Below, one piece after another: positions 19,526-28,032 of a DNA stretch of 64,000 nt. Under the pieces are notes generated by a model. That model was not told the DNA's origin. It ran no database searches and worked only from the letters and a program-made list of their open reading frames with translations. The DNA is from Roseovarius carneus (lineage in GTDB: Bacteria > Pseudomonadota > Alphaproteobacteria > Rhodobacterales > Rhodobacteraceae), in NCBI RefSeq assembly GCF_020141465.1, contig NZ_JAHSPD010000001.1:1-64000 (forward strand). Reading direction: 5' to 3'. Numbering within the stretch: the stretch's first letter is position 1; every line of letters starts with the position of its first letter. A program made the translations under genes and the position numbers.

Positions 19526-20199
19526 TCTAGCACCTCGCCCGCCAGCATCCAGCCAATCCCGCGTACAGTCACGATGGGAAAGGGGCAACCGGCCCCGTCA
19601 AGCGCGCGGCGCAGGCGCGAGACCGCCGCATCAAGCGCGTTCGGCGTGACCTCATCGTCCAGCGTGTAAATAGCCTCTTCCATCACAGCGCGCGGGGCGA
19701 CGCGCCCAGCGCTGCGCATCAATTGTTCCAATACGCCCAACTCACGACGGCTAAGCATCACCGGGATGTCATATACGCTGGCGCTACGCGCAACCGTGTC
19801 AAAGGTCAGCGGACCAACCCTCAGCACTGTTGCAGAGCGACCGCCCGGCCTGCGCAGGACGGCGCGGCACCGCGAGATCAGTTCAGGCATCTCAACCGGT
19901 TTGACAACATAGTCATCCGCACCACCGTCAAGCCCCGCGAGCCGGTCTTCCAACTGATCCCGTGCGGTCAGGACAATGACGGGCACGCGGCCTCCCTGGC
20001 GCAGCTGTGGCAGAATTTTCAGCCCATCCCCGTCAGGTAATCCCAGATCCAGCAGGATCAAGGCGATATCCGCGATCCCGGCAGCCTCAATCGCCTCCGC
20101 AGCAGTCCTTGCATAATCAACCGTGAATCCCGCACGCCTCAGGGCATCCATGATGGCCTCAGCCAGCGGCGGGTGATCTTCGACAAGCAAAACGCGCAT
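19522..20199 (-). CDS. OmpR-family response regulator
   Basis: A 225-residue regulator when started at MRVLLVEDHPPL, the conserved receiver beginning; the frame extends back to 20256 but without need. The phosphoacceptor is the Asp in ALILLDLGLPDGDG (D51), with the switch Thr and Lys in VIVLTARDQ and YVVKPVEMPEL. The C-terminal winged helix contains RRELGVLEQLM and NALDAAVSRLRRALD. It is cotranscribed with the kinase (4-base overlap) and lies 70 bases after arsH on the same strand, so read-through from the ars operon is possible. Confidence 0.93.
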   Translation of the reverse strand: MRVLLVEDHPPLAEAIMDALRRAGFTVDYARTAAEAIEAAGIADIALILLDLGLPDGDGLKILPQLRQGGRVPVIVLTARDQLEDRLAGLDGGADDYVVKPVEMPELISRCRAVLRRPGGRSATVLRVGPLTFDTVARSASVYDIPVMLSRRELGVLEQLMRSAGRVAPRAVMEEAIYTLDDEVTPNALDAAVSRLRRALDGAGCPFPIVTVRGIGWMLAGEVLE

Positions 20200-20269
20200 G
20201 GATTGAAAGCCCTGTATTTCGATCCCAAGCGTGAACGCTCTGCTCTTTGCCCGCAAGCGAACAATTCTG

Positions 20270-20998
20270 CTAAATCGCCTTCTGCTTCACCCGCTCTGAA
20301 AGCTCGGCTGTGCTTTCTTTGCGTTCGCTGTAGCGGTCCAACAGGTAGTCTTTGGTATCACGGGTCAGTAGCGTGAACTTCATCAGTTCCTCCATAACAT
20401 CGACCATCCTGTCGTAAAACGGTGACGGCGTCATACGGCCCGCGTCGTCAAATTCCAGAAACGCCTTGGGAGTAGAGGATTGGTTCGGGATGGTCAGCAA
20501 ACGCATCCACCGGCCCAAGATGCGGAGCTGATTGACGGTATTGAAGCTCTGCGAGCCGCCGCTTACCTGCATGACGGCAAGTGTTTTGCCCTGCGTCGGT
20601 CGCACCCCGCCGAGCGATAGTGGTATCCAGTCGATCTGGGTTTTCAGGATGCCGGTCATGGCCCCGTGCCGCTCGGGCGAGCACCAGACCATGCCTTCGG
20701 ACCATGTGACCAGATCGCGCAATTCCTGCACCTTGGGGTGATCCGCCTCCGGATCATCCGGCAGCGGAAGGCCGGAGGGATGGTAGGTGCGCACATCAGC
20801 CCCCAGCCGCGTGAGGATGCGGGCGGCTTCTTCGGTCATGAGCCGGCTGAACGAGCGGTCCCGGAGCGAGCCGTAGAGCAGCAAGATGCGCGGAGCGTGT
20901 TTCGCACGTTCCGGCATCAGCAGGCGTTCGGTGTCGATTGTGTGGAAATGCGCCTCTTTGAGGTTTGGGGTATCAGCCAACGCGGTGTCCCTCCGCAT
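20270..20998 (-). CDS. arsH: ArsH, NADPH-dependent FMN reductase / organoarsenical oxidase
   Basis: A 242-residue flavodoxin-like protein matching ArsH, which in other bacteria oxidises trivalent organoarsenicals to the less toxic pentavalent form. Conserved blocks include [63 protein letters not shown] and [11 protein letters not shown]. Its start lies inside the 3' end of arsC (26-base overlap), so it is the last gene of arsR-acr3-arsC-arsH. Confidence 0.95.
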   Translation of the reverse strand: MRRDTALADTPNLKEAHFHTIDTERLLMPERAKHAPRILLLYGSLRDRSFSRLMTEEAARILTRLGADVRTYHPSGLPLPDDPEADHPKVQELRDLVTWSEGMVWCSPERHGAMTGILKTQIDWIPLSLGGVRPTQGKTLAVMQVSGGSQSFNTVNQLRILGRWMRLLTIPNQSSTPKAFLEFDDAGRMTPSPFYDRMVDVMEELMKFTLLTRDTKDYLLDRYSERKESTAELSERVKQKAI

Positions 20999-21317
20999 CG
21001 ATCAACAGCGTGCCATCCTCTTTCGACATCTGGCCGGGAGGCAGCCGGTCAAGAAGATCCAACACCGTCTCGCTTGGGCGGCAGAGCCGAACGCCTCTGG
21101 ACGTGCAGACGATAGGGCGATTGACCAGAACAGGATACTCTAACATCGCGTCAATCAACGTATCGTCATCCACGGATGGATCGAGCAGACCCAACGCTTC
21201 TGCCGGGGATTTTGTCACCCGCAGGGCGGTACGGGGCGTCAGCCCCGCTGCGGCGAAGAGCGCCAACACGTTGCGCGAAGTTCCGCAATCTGGGTTGTGA
21301 TGGATTACGATGCTCAT
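20973..21317 (-). CDS. arsC: arsenate reductase, glutaredoxin-coupled type
   Basis: A 114-residue ArsC of the E. coli plasmid R773 type, reducing arsenate to arsenite with glutathione and glutaredoxin. The active-site cysteine is in [11 protein letters not shown] (C11), and the arginines for oxyanion binding appear in [17 protein letters not shown]. The C-terminus is short. It overlaps acr3 by four bases and arsH by 26. Confidence 0.95.
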   Translation of the reverse strand: MSIVIHHNPDCGTSRNVLALFAAAGLTPRTALRVTKSPAEALGLLDPSVDDDTLIDAMLEYPVLVNRPIVCTSRGVRLCRPSETVLDLLDRLPPGQMSKEDGTLLIDAEGHRVG

Positions 21318-22381
21318 GCCGCATCTTTTTCCGATGGGAACCAGTGCTGCGTCTTGTTGGCAAAGGCGACCAGCGACAGCATCACAGGCACTTCGACCAG
21401 CACCCCAACGACCGTGGCAAGTGCTGCGCCGGAGCCAAGCCCAAACAGGCTGATCGCAACGGCGACGGCCAGCTCAAAGAAATTCGATGTGCCGATCAAT
21501 GCGCAGGGGGCAGCGACGTTGAACGGGATTTTCCACGCGCGCGCCGCTAAATACGCAACAAAGAAGATGCCGTAGGATTGGAGGATCAACGGCACCGCGA
21601 TCAGGGCGATGACAAGGGGGCGATCAAGAATAACCTCGCCCTGAAACCCGAAGAGCAGAACAACCGTCACCAGCAATCCGAAGATGGAGAAGGGCTGCAT
21701 GCGGGATTTGAACGCATCTACCGTAACCTCACCGCCTTTGGTCACGAGGGCGCGGCGCGTAAAGTAGCCCGCGATCAGTGGCAACATGACATAGAGGCCA
21801 ACCGACAGCAGCAGCGTATTCCATGGCACGATAATATCCGTCACGCCCAACAAAAGGGCCACGATGGGCGCGAAGGCAAAGACCATGATCACGTCATTCA
21901 CACTGACCTGCACCAGCGTATAGGTTGGGTCGCCGCGCGTTAGGTTGGACCAGACAAACACCATCGCGGTGCAGGGCGCTGCCCCCAGCAGGATAACGCC
22001 CGCAAGATACGCCTGGGCATCGTCCGGTGGGATCAGGTCCGCGAACACCACCTCAAAAAACAGCACACCCAAGGCGGCCATCGTGAAGGGCTTGATCAGC
22101 CAATTCACCACCAACGTCACGACCAAACCTTTCGGCTTGTCGCCGACCTGCCTGAGCGCCCCGAAATCCACGCCCACCATCATCGGATAGACCATCGCCC
22201 AGATCAGCACGGCCACGGGCAGGTTGACCGAAGCGACCTCCAGCGCGGCCAGTGCGGCAAAGAGGCCCGGAAACAGATTACCCAAGAGCAGCCCCGCCCC
22301 GATGGCAAGGGCCACCCAAACGGATAGCCAGCGCTCAAACGTCCCAAGACCCGCCGCAGCACGAAGCGATGTATCAGTCAT
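21314..22381 (-). CDS. acr3: ACR3-family arsenite efflux permease
   Basis: A 355-residue, about ten-helix membrane protein of the ACR3 (BASS superfamily) arsenite exporters. Typical blocks are [31 protein letters not shown]-like ([16 protein letters not shown]), the conserved [19 protein letters not shown] with its functional Cys, and [19 protein letters not shown]. It starts ten bases after arsR and overlaps arsC. It extrudes arsenite produced by ArsC. Confidence 0.96.
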   Translation of the reverse strand: MTDTSLRAAAGLGTFERWLSVWVALAIGAGLLLGNLFPGLFAALAALEVASVNLPVAVLIWAMVYPMMVGVDFGALRQVGDKPKGLVVTLVVNWLIKPFTMAALGVLFFEVVFADLIPPDDAQAYLAGVILLGAAPCTAMVFVWSNLTRGDPTYTLVQVSVNDVIMVFAFAPIVALLLGVTDIIVPWNTLLLSVGLYVMLPLIAGYFTRRALVTKGGEVTVDAFKSRMQPFSIFGLLVTVVLLFGFQGEVILDRPLVIALIAVPLILQSYGIFFVAYLAARAWKIPFNVAAPCALIGTSNFFELAVAVAISLFGLGSGAALATVVGVLVEVPVMLSLVAFANKTQHWFPSEKDAA

Positions 22382-22390
22382 GGCAGCCTC

Positions 22391-22723
22391 CTAACAGTCA
22401 CAAGCGAGTTCATTGATCACGGGTCGGCACAGATCGGGATTTCCGCCGCAGCAGTCCTCCATCAGGAAAGCAAGCAAGCCGCGCATCCCGTCCATATCGG
22501 CGAAGTAGCGGATGCTGCGGCCTTCTCGCGCGCTACGGATCAGACCCGAGCGCGCAAGGATCGACAAGTTTGCCGACATCGTGTTCTGGCGCACGCCAAG
22601 CGCGTCGCTGATACCACCGGCAGACATGCCTGCCTCCCCTGCCCTGATGAGCAGACGGAACACATCAAGTCGGGTGGGCTGGCTGAGGGCAGCAAAGGCG
22701 TCGAGTGCAGTATTTGTATCCAT
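22391..22723 (-). CDS. arsR: ArsR-family arsenical-responsive repressor
   Basis: A 110-residue winged-helix repressor (FAALSQPTRLDVFRLLIRAG, LGVRQNTMSANLSILARSGLI). The helix-3 CxC metal site of R773 ArsR is absent; cysteines instead cluster at the C-terminus (MEDCCGGNPDLCRPVINELACDC), as in other ArsR types that sense arsenite with C-terminal cysteines. The start codon overlaps a perfect palindrome that is probably its operator. First gene of the ars operon. Confidence 0.93.
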   Translation of the reverse strand: MDTNTALDAFAALSQPTRLDVFRLLIRAGEAGMSAGGISDALGVRQNTMSANLSILARSGLIRSAREGRSIRYFADMDGMRGLLAFLMEDCCGGNPDLCRPVINELACDC

Positions 22724-22737
22724 ATTTCATGAAATAT
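22722..22737. promoter_or_regulatory. ArsR operator palindrome
   Basis: ATATTTCATGAAATAT is a perfect 16-base palindrome covering the arsR start codon, flanked by TATCTATA-like -10 sequence on the minus strand. Position and symmetry suit an autoregulatory ArsR site. Confidence 0.6.
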
Positions 22738-22947
22738 AGATACATTGAGCAAGGTCAAGTTCTTTCCTGACTTCAAGAGTGTTTGGCAAAGGGTGGGCAA
22801 TGCTCCAGCGCCCCACAATGGCTAGGATGTGCCTAGGTCATGGTCCATGCCTAGCGCGCGATGAACCCGGCACGACCACCATCGCAATCAGGCCCGCAAG
22901 ATCGTCCCACATCTTCATACGCAGCAACAGGCCTCAGACAAGACCGT

Positions 22948-23757
22948 TCAGACCCGACGCTCTTTCAGCGCGGCAAACACAGCTCTGCCGATGACCACAG
23001 CCGTCACGATCACGATCAGAACCACCGATATGGCCGCGATGGCCGGGTCGATATTGTCCCGCAGCCCCTGCCACATGAGGCGCGGAAGGGTGACGGCCTC
23101 GACCGAGGTGATGAAGATCGTCACGGCGATCTCCTCCCATGACAGAACGAAGGTCAGGAAGAAGGCGGTGATCACGCCGAACTTGATATTGGGCAGGATC
23201 ACCTTGAAAACGCGGGTGCCAAGCCCGGCGCCCATGGCCCGCGCCGCCAGATCCATGCGCCGGTCCACCTGCGCCAGAGACACGCTGACCAGAACCACGG
23301 CAAAGGGCACGATCATCACCGAATGGGCCAGCGCGACGCCCATCATCGTGTCATATGCAAACACGCCGTTCATCTGGGTCAGGGTGATCAGGAAGAAATA
23401 GAGCGTCAGCGCAGAGACCACCGGCGGCGCCACCATCGGCAGCAAGGCGATGCCCATCAACACCCCGGCAAAACGGGGCCGGAACATCCAGATGCCGAGG
23501 CTGAAGAACGTGGCCAACGCCGTGGCAAACCCAGCCGACATCAGCCCAACGCGCAGCGACAGCCATATCCCCTCAAGCCATTCGCGATCCTCGTAAAGCG
23601 TGCGGTAGTGGCGCAACGAAAGCTCGCCCTCGGGGACCGACAGGAACCGCTTGGGCGTGAACGAGACCGGAATGACAGCAAGCAGAGGCAAAAGCATGAA
23701 CACCCCGACCAGCACGGCAAGGAGTATGGCGAGCAGTCCGGGGCGCAGGCGGATCAT
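22948..23757 (-). CDS. ABC transporter permease (PotC type)
   Basis: A 269-residue inner-membrane permease with about six helices and the cytoplasmic EAA loop (DLAARAMGAGLGTRVFKVILPNI), typical of spermidine/putrescine-type importers (POPT family). It is last in an operon of ATPase, binding protein and two permeases, overlapping the partner permease by four bases. Substrate presumably a polyamine-like or guanidino compound given the neighbouring enzymes; not proven. Confidence 0.92.
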   Translation of the reverse strand: MIRLRPGLLAILLAVLVGVFMLLPLLAVIPVSFTPKRFLSVPEGELSLRHYRTLYEDREWLEGIWLSLRVGLMSAGFATALATFFSLGIWMFRPRFAGVLMGIALLPMVAPPVVSALTLYFFLITLTQMNGVFAYDTMMGVALAHSVMIVPFAVVLVSVSLAQVDRRMDLAARAMGAGLGTRVFKVILPNIKFGVITAFFLTFVLSWEEIAVTIFITSVEAVTLPRLMWQGLRDNIDPAIAAISVVLIVIVTAVVIGRAVFAALKERRV

Positions 23758-24578
23758 CTGTCACCCCCTTTGGGGCTGAGTTGCTTCAAAAGCAGCGCCA
23801 GCAGCGCCGAGATAGCCACCATCAAGATCACGCTCACCGCCGCCGCCAGCCCCCAATCAGGGCTTTGAAAGATGCGCAGGTAGATCAGCTCGGCCACCAT
23901 CACGCTGCGCCCGCCGCCAAGGATGGCGGGGGTGATGAAAAACCCGATCGCGAAGACAAAGACCAGCAATGCCGCCCCCATCAAGCCCGCTGCCGTCATT
24001 GGCACAAAGACCTGCCAGAAGACGCGCGTGCGGCTCGCGCCCATGCCGCGCGCGGCCATCAGGACCCGCTCGTCCACGGTGCGCATGGCCGAGGCCAGCG
24101 GGAACACCGCAAAGGGGATCATGAAATGCACCATGCCCACGATCACGCCAAACTCATTGCGCACCAGACGCAATGGATCCTCGATCACGCCCATCCCCTC
24201 CAGCCAGCCATTCAGCAGGCCGCGGCTGGACAAAAGCGCCAGCCAGCCAAACGCGCGGGTCAGGACGGAAATCCAGAACGGAATGAGGATGCACAGCTCG
24301 GTCAGGGTCCGCACAAGCGGCGAGCCGCGCACCCACAGGAGCGCGAGGATATAGCCCATGATCACCGAAATCACCGTGACCATCACGCAGATGCGCAAGG
24401 TGCGCCAAAAGACCGACAGGATCAGCGGATCCGTGAGGGCCGCAGTGTAGTTTTGCAACCCTGGCTCAGGGCGCGTGAAGCTCCAGCCGATGACGCCTGC
24501 AAAGGGCAGCATATAGGCGAGCGCAAGAAATATGAGCAGCGGTGCCAGCAGGATCATGGGGCGGAAATAGCGGGTCAT
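23754..24578 (-). CDS. ABC transporter permease (PotB type)
   Basis: A 274-residue permease when started at MTRYFRPMILLAPLLIF, the typical first helix; the open frame extends to 24647 but the extra residues (HLGRGGSFSTTRSE) are non-hydrophobic and overlap a hairpin. The EAA loop is LMAARGMGASRTRVFWQVFVPM. It forms the membrane channel with the downstream PotC-type permease. Confidence 0.92.
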   Translation of the reverse strand: MTRYFRPMILLAPLLIFLALAYMLPFAGVIGWSFTRPEPGLQNYTAALTDPLILSVFWRTLRICVMVTVISVIMGYILALLWVRGSPLVRTLTELCILIPFWISVLTRAFGWLALLSSRGLLNGWLEGMGVIEDPLRLVRNEFGVIVGMVHFMIPFAVFPLASAMRTVDERVLMAARGMGASRTRVFWQVFVPMTAAGLMGAALLVFVFAIGFFITPAILGGGRSVMVAELIYLRIFQSPDWGLAAAVSVILMVAISALLALLLKQLSPKGGDR

Positions 24579-24611
24579 GTTCGCGGTCTCGCTGCGGGTC
24601 GTTGAGAAGGA

Positions 24612-24645
24612 GCCGCCCCTGCCCAAATGAGCGGGCAGAGGCGGC
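24612..24645 (-). other. intra-operon stem-loop after the binding-protein gene
   Basis: GCCGCC-C-CTGCCC pairs with GGGCAG-A-GGCGGC around an eight-base loop, directly after the stop of the substrate-binding protein. Such hairpins commonly stabilise the binding-protein mRNA relative to downstream permease mRNA. Confidence 0.55.
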
Positions 24646-24655
24646 AAAGGCGTTG

Positions 24656-25777
24656 TCAGGCAGAGATGATCGCGAGATACTCATCAAGCGCTGCACCGTA
24701 GTTTTCCTCATACCACGCCACATCAATCGCGATCTGCTTGGCGAAGTTATCGGGAGCTACGGGGTTATACTTGCGCTGATCCTCGGGGATCAGATCGTCT
24801 GTGGCCGGGTTTGCCGGGCCTTGGGACAGCATGTCGAACATGACCAGCTGCCGTGCGGGGTCTTGCGCGGAGGCGATGAATTTCATCGCGTTTTCCGTGC
24901 CGCCCGGATTGCCCTTGACCACGGCCATGGCACCCGGAGACAGAAGCCCGTCCTGCCATGTGAAGCTGACCTCGCCGTCTGTGTCCTGATCCATCAGGCG
25001 CGCGCGTGTAGACCAGGCCAGCCCCATTGAGGCCTCGCCATCCAGCATCACGGTCTGGCTTTCGGCACCATTGCCCCAGAAGCTGATCACGTGCTCCTTG
25101 AAGCCCTCCAGCTTGGCATGCGCCCGCTCTATATCCAGCGGGTAAAGGTCTGCGGCGGCAACGCCATCCCCCAAGAGCAGCGCCTCCCACATACCGGTGC
25201 CCCATTTATACATGGCGCGCTTGCCGGGGAATGCTTCAACATCAAAGAAATCGGCCATCGAGGTTGGAGGGTTATCCCCGAACTTGGTTGCATCATAGAC
25301 GATGATATAGCTGAAGAAATACGACGAGGCCGAATATTCCCAGCCAAAGCCATCACGCATCTTGGCGCGGTCCACCACGGAATAGTCGATAGGCTCAATC
25401 ATGCCCTTCTTGCCGAGCGTTTCTGCCGAGAACGCATCCGCATCGACGATGTCCCAGGTCGGGCTGCCGCTTTCAAACTGGGCCTGAATAGAGCCTTCGG
25501 TCGGGCCGGAGCCATCTTGGCGCACACGCACGCCTGTCGCCTCCTCAAACGGCTTGCCATAGGCCGCGTCATAGGCGTCCATCGCGTCACCGCCCCAGTT
25601 GACGAAGACAAGCTGGCCATCATCGGCAAGTGCGGGAACCCCGTGCGTGGCCAAAGCTGTGGTGCCCAGAAGGGCCGCGCCCAGCTGCGTGAACTTGCGG
25701 CGGCTGATCTTGCCCTGACGGGCCTTGTCGGCCAGCAGCTCAAGTTGGTCTTGGGTGAATGCATCGTTACGTTTCAT
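24656..25777 (-). CDS. ABC transporter substrate-binding protein (PotD-like, Tat exported)
   Basis: A 373-residue periplasmic binding protein. The N-terminus carries a twin-arginine signal (KISRRKFTQLGAALLGTTAL) rather than a Sec signal, so it is probably folded before export. The mature part is of the spermidine/putrescine-binding type (GQLVFVNWGGDAMDAYDAAY, GWEYSASSYFFSYIIVYD, MYKWGTGMWEALLLGDG). It lies between the ATPase gene (60 bases upstream) and the permeases. Confidence 0.92.
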   Translation of the reverse strand: MKRNDAFTQDQLELLADKARQGKISRRKFTQLGAALLGTTALATHGVPALADDGQLVFVNWGGDAMDAYDAAYGKPFEEATGVRVRQDGSGPTEGSIQAQFESGSPTWDIVDADAFSAETLGKKGMIEPIDYSVVDRAKMRDGFGWEYSASSYFFSYIIVYDATKFGDNPPTSMADFFDVEAFPGKRAMYKWGTGMWEALLLGDGVAAADLYPLDIERAHAKLEGFKEHVISFWGNGAESQTVMLDGEASMGLAWSTRARLMDQDTDGEVSFTWQDGLLSPGAMAVVKGNPGGTENAMKFIASAQDPARQLVMFDMLSQGPANPATDDLIPEDQRKYNPVAPDNFAKQIAIDVAWYEENYGAALDEYLAIISA

Positions 25778-25837
25778 TATGTCTCTCCTTTGTTGGTTAT
25801 CTTTATGTTAATTGGTTTTGGCCTGCGCTGGGGACGG

Positions 25838-26905
25838 TCACAGAAGAAATCCCTTTTGCTCGGGCCAACTGGCCCAGATATCGCTACCAGGGGCAAGGCC
25901 GCCGGGCAGCTTGTCTGTGGGATGGGTGAGGGTGATCGCTGTCCCCTCGGGCCCCGCCAGATCAATGCGCGTATCCGCCCCGAGATACGTCAGATCGGTA
26001 ACGGTTGCGGGGATCGCATTGCCAGTCTTGGGCGCGCCCGTGCTGATGGCCATGTATTCGGGCCGCACGGCAAGCGTATGGCCGTCCGCATGGCCCGCCG
26101 CGCGCAGGGTGCGCCCGCCGAACTGTCCAGTATGTATGTCGCCGTCGCGGACAAGGCCCGTCAGCGGCAGAAGGTTGATATCGCCCAGAAACTCCGCAAC
26201 AAAACGGTTTTCCGGCTGCTCATACACCACGCGCGGCGGGGCGAGCTGTTGCAGGCGTCCACGCTCGAATATGGCGACGCGGCTCGACAGGGCCAGCGCC
26301 TCGGATTGATCATGGGTGACAAAGACAAATGTGGTGCCGGTCTCGCGGTGCAGGCGGCGCACCTCGTCCTGCATCTGGCCGCGCAGGTTCTTGTCGAGCG
26401 CCGAAAACGGCTCGTCCAGAAGCATCACGGGCGGCTCGCAGGCCAAGGCCCGCGCAAGGGCCACACGTTGTTGTTGCCCGCCTGAGAGGGCATCGGGGCG
26501 CTTGTGCGCGTGCCCGCCAAGCCCGACCATCTCGATGATATCAGCCACACGCGCATTAATCTGGCTCGCGCTGCGTTTCTGAACCTTGAGCGGAAAGGCG
26601 ATGTTTTGCTCGACACTCATATGCGGGAAAAGGGCATAGCCTTGGAATACCATGCCAAAGCCGCGCTGCTCGGCGGGCACGGCGGTCATGTCAATGCCAT
26701 CGAGCGTCATCGCGCCGCGCGTCGGCTCCTCAAAGCCTGCCAGCACCATCAGGAAGGTCGTCTTTCCAGACCCCGAAGGACCGAGCAGCGTCAGAAACTC
26801 GCCCCGTCCGATGGTCAGCGAGATATCCTGCAAAGCAGTGAAGCCGCCAAAATCTTTGCCAATGCCCTCAACACCAATCTCAGCTGCGCGGATTTTTGTC
26901 GTCAT
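25838..26905 (-). CDS. ABC transporter ATP-binding protein (PotA type)
   Basis: A 355-residue ATPase when started at MTTKIRAAEIGVEGIG; the frame extends to 26950. Walker A is [11 protein letters not shown], signature LSGGQQQRVALARAL, Walker B VMLLDEPFSALD, then the switch His in VFVTHDQSEA. The C-terminal TOBE regulatory domain is present (VRPEYMAISTGAPKTGNAIP). It heads the transporter operon, 103 bases after the LysR gene. Confidence 0.95.
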   Translation of the reverse strand: MTTKIRAAEIGVEGIGKDFGGFTALQDISLTIGRGEFLTLLGPSGSGKTTFLMVLAGFEEPTRGAMTLDGIDMTAVPAEQRGFGMVFQGYALFPHMSVEQNIAFPLKVQKRSASQINARVADIIEMVGLGGHAHKRPDALSGGQQQRVALARALACEPPVMLLDEPFSALDKNLRGQMQDEVRRLHRETGTTFVFVTHDQSEALALSSRVAIFERGRLQQLAPPRVVYEQPENRFVAEFLGDINLLPLTGLVRDGDIHTGQFGGRTLRAAGHADGHTLAVRPEYMAISTGAPKTGNAIPATVTDLTYLGADTRIDLAGPEGTAITLTHPTDKLPGGLAPGSDIWASWPEQKGFLL

Positions 26906-27008
26906 TGAGCATCCCCCTTTGAAGGAAAAGCGTAGAGGGCGGGCACGCACGGGCGCAAACGAATTCTTTTAGTCTATTCGGCAAATTTCATTTGTCGCCT
27001 GTCGATTT

Positions 27009-27896
27009 CTAGCGTTTCGCCCCCGGCAGGACGGAGCTGATCCAGCGGCGAAAGGCGCAGGCCGGCTCCAGCGCCTGTTTTTGAGGCGGAATTCCCAAAA
27101 AATAGGAGCTGGATGATTTGATCTGAATGTCGGTGACACGGATCAACTGCCCCGATGCCATCGCGCTGTTGCAGATGAACGCGTCGCCCATCGACACGCC
27201 CTGCCCCGCGACCGTCGCGGCATAGACAAGATTCATATCAGCAAAGACCGGCCCTGTGGCTGCGGTGCGCGGCAGGCCTGCCGCCTGCATCCAGCGCCGC
27301 CAATCATCTGTGTCGCCCAGATGCAGTAGATCGGCGCGCAGGATATCGGCGGGGGATTTTATACCGCCCAGCCGGTTGGCCAGTATAGGGCTGAGCAGGG
27401 GCGCAAACTCGACTTCCTGAAGCAGCTCCACATCGACGCCGGGCATCGCGCCATCGCCAAAGGAAATAAAGATATCGGCCTCGGGGTTCGACACATCGTC
27501 AAGGCGGCGCGGCGTGACGATGCGCAGCTCCACCTCGGGGCAGATCGTGCGAAACTCTCCGATGCGGGGTGCCAGCCAGAAGGCGGCAAAGCCCGGCGTG
27601 CAACTCACGGTGAGCGTGCCCGACAGGCCGTGGCCCGCATTGCGCACCGCCGATCCGGCAATGGCCGACAGCGCGCCGCGCACATCGCCCGCATAGGCCC
27701 GACCGCGCGGCGTCAGCTCGATGCGCGTGCCCACCCGGTTGAAGAGCACAAAGCCAAGATCCCGCTCCAGAAGGCGCAACTGGTGGCTGACCGCGCTTCG
27801 GGTCAGGTTCAGCTCATCCGCCGCCGCCCAAACGGTGCCATGGCGCGCAAAACATTCCAGCGCACGTAGGGCTTGGGTGGACGGGATGCGAGACAT
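27009..27896 (-). CDS. LysR-family regulator (GcvA-like)
   Basis: A 295-residue regulator when started at MSRIPSTQALRALECFARHG, preceded by GAGGAA. The HTH is VWAADELNLTRSAVSHQLRLLERDLGFVLFNRVG, followed by the periplasmic-type effector domain. It stands between the ABC operon (same strand) and the divergent amidohydrolase/DDAH-like operon, so it probably controls both. The effector is unknown. Confidence 0.92.
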   Translation of the reverse strand: MSRIPSTQALRALECFARHGTVWAAADELNLTRSAVSHQLRLLERDLGFVLFNRVGTRIELTPRGRAYAGDVRGALSAIAGSAVRNAGHGLSGTLTVSCTPGFAAFWLAPRIGEFRTICPEVELRIVTPRRLDDVSNPEADIFISFGDGAMPGVDVELLQEVEFAPLLSPILANRLGGIKSPADILRADLLHLGDTDDWRRWMQAAGLPRTAATGPVFADMNLVYAATVAGQGVSMGDAFICNSAMASGQLIRVTDIQIKSSSSYFLGIPPQKQALEPACAFRRWISSVLPGAKR

Positions 27897-28032
27897 GGGC
27901 GGATTCCTCAGGATCTTTACGAGGTTGGAGAGACCCCTACAATTAGGTGAGTAAATTTTGCCGATGCAAGGAAAAGGTTTCACTATCATGCGGCGGGCGG
28001 CGCTGGCTAACTTTGATCACAGGAGAACCGCC

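Noticed and set aside
25091-26485. 464-residue plus-strand open frame
   Set aside because: Spans the antisense of two different genes (binding protein and ATPase) and has no domain of its own.
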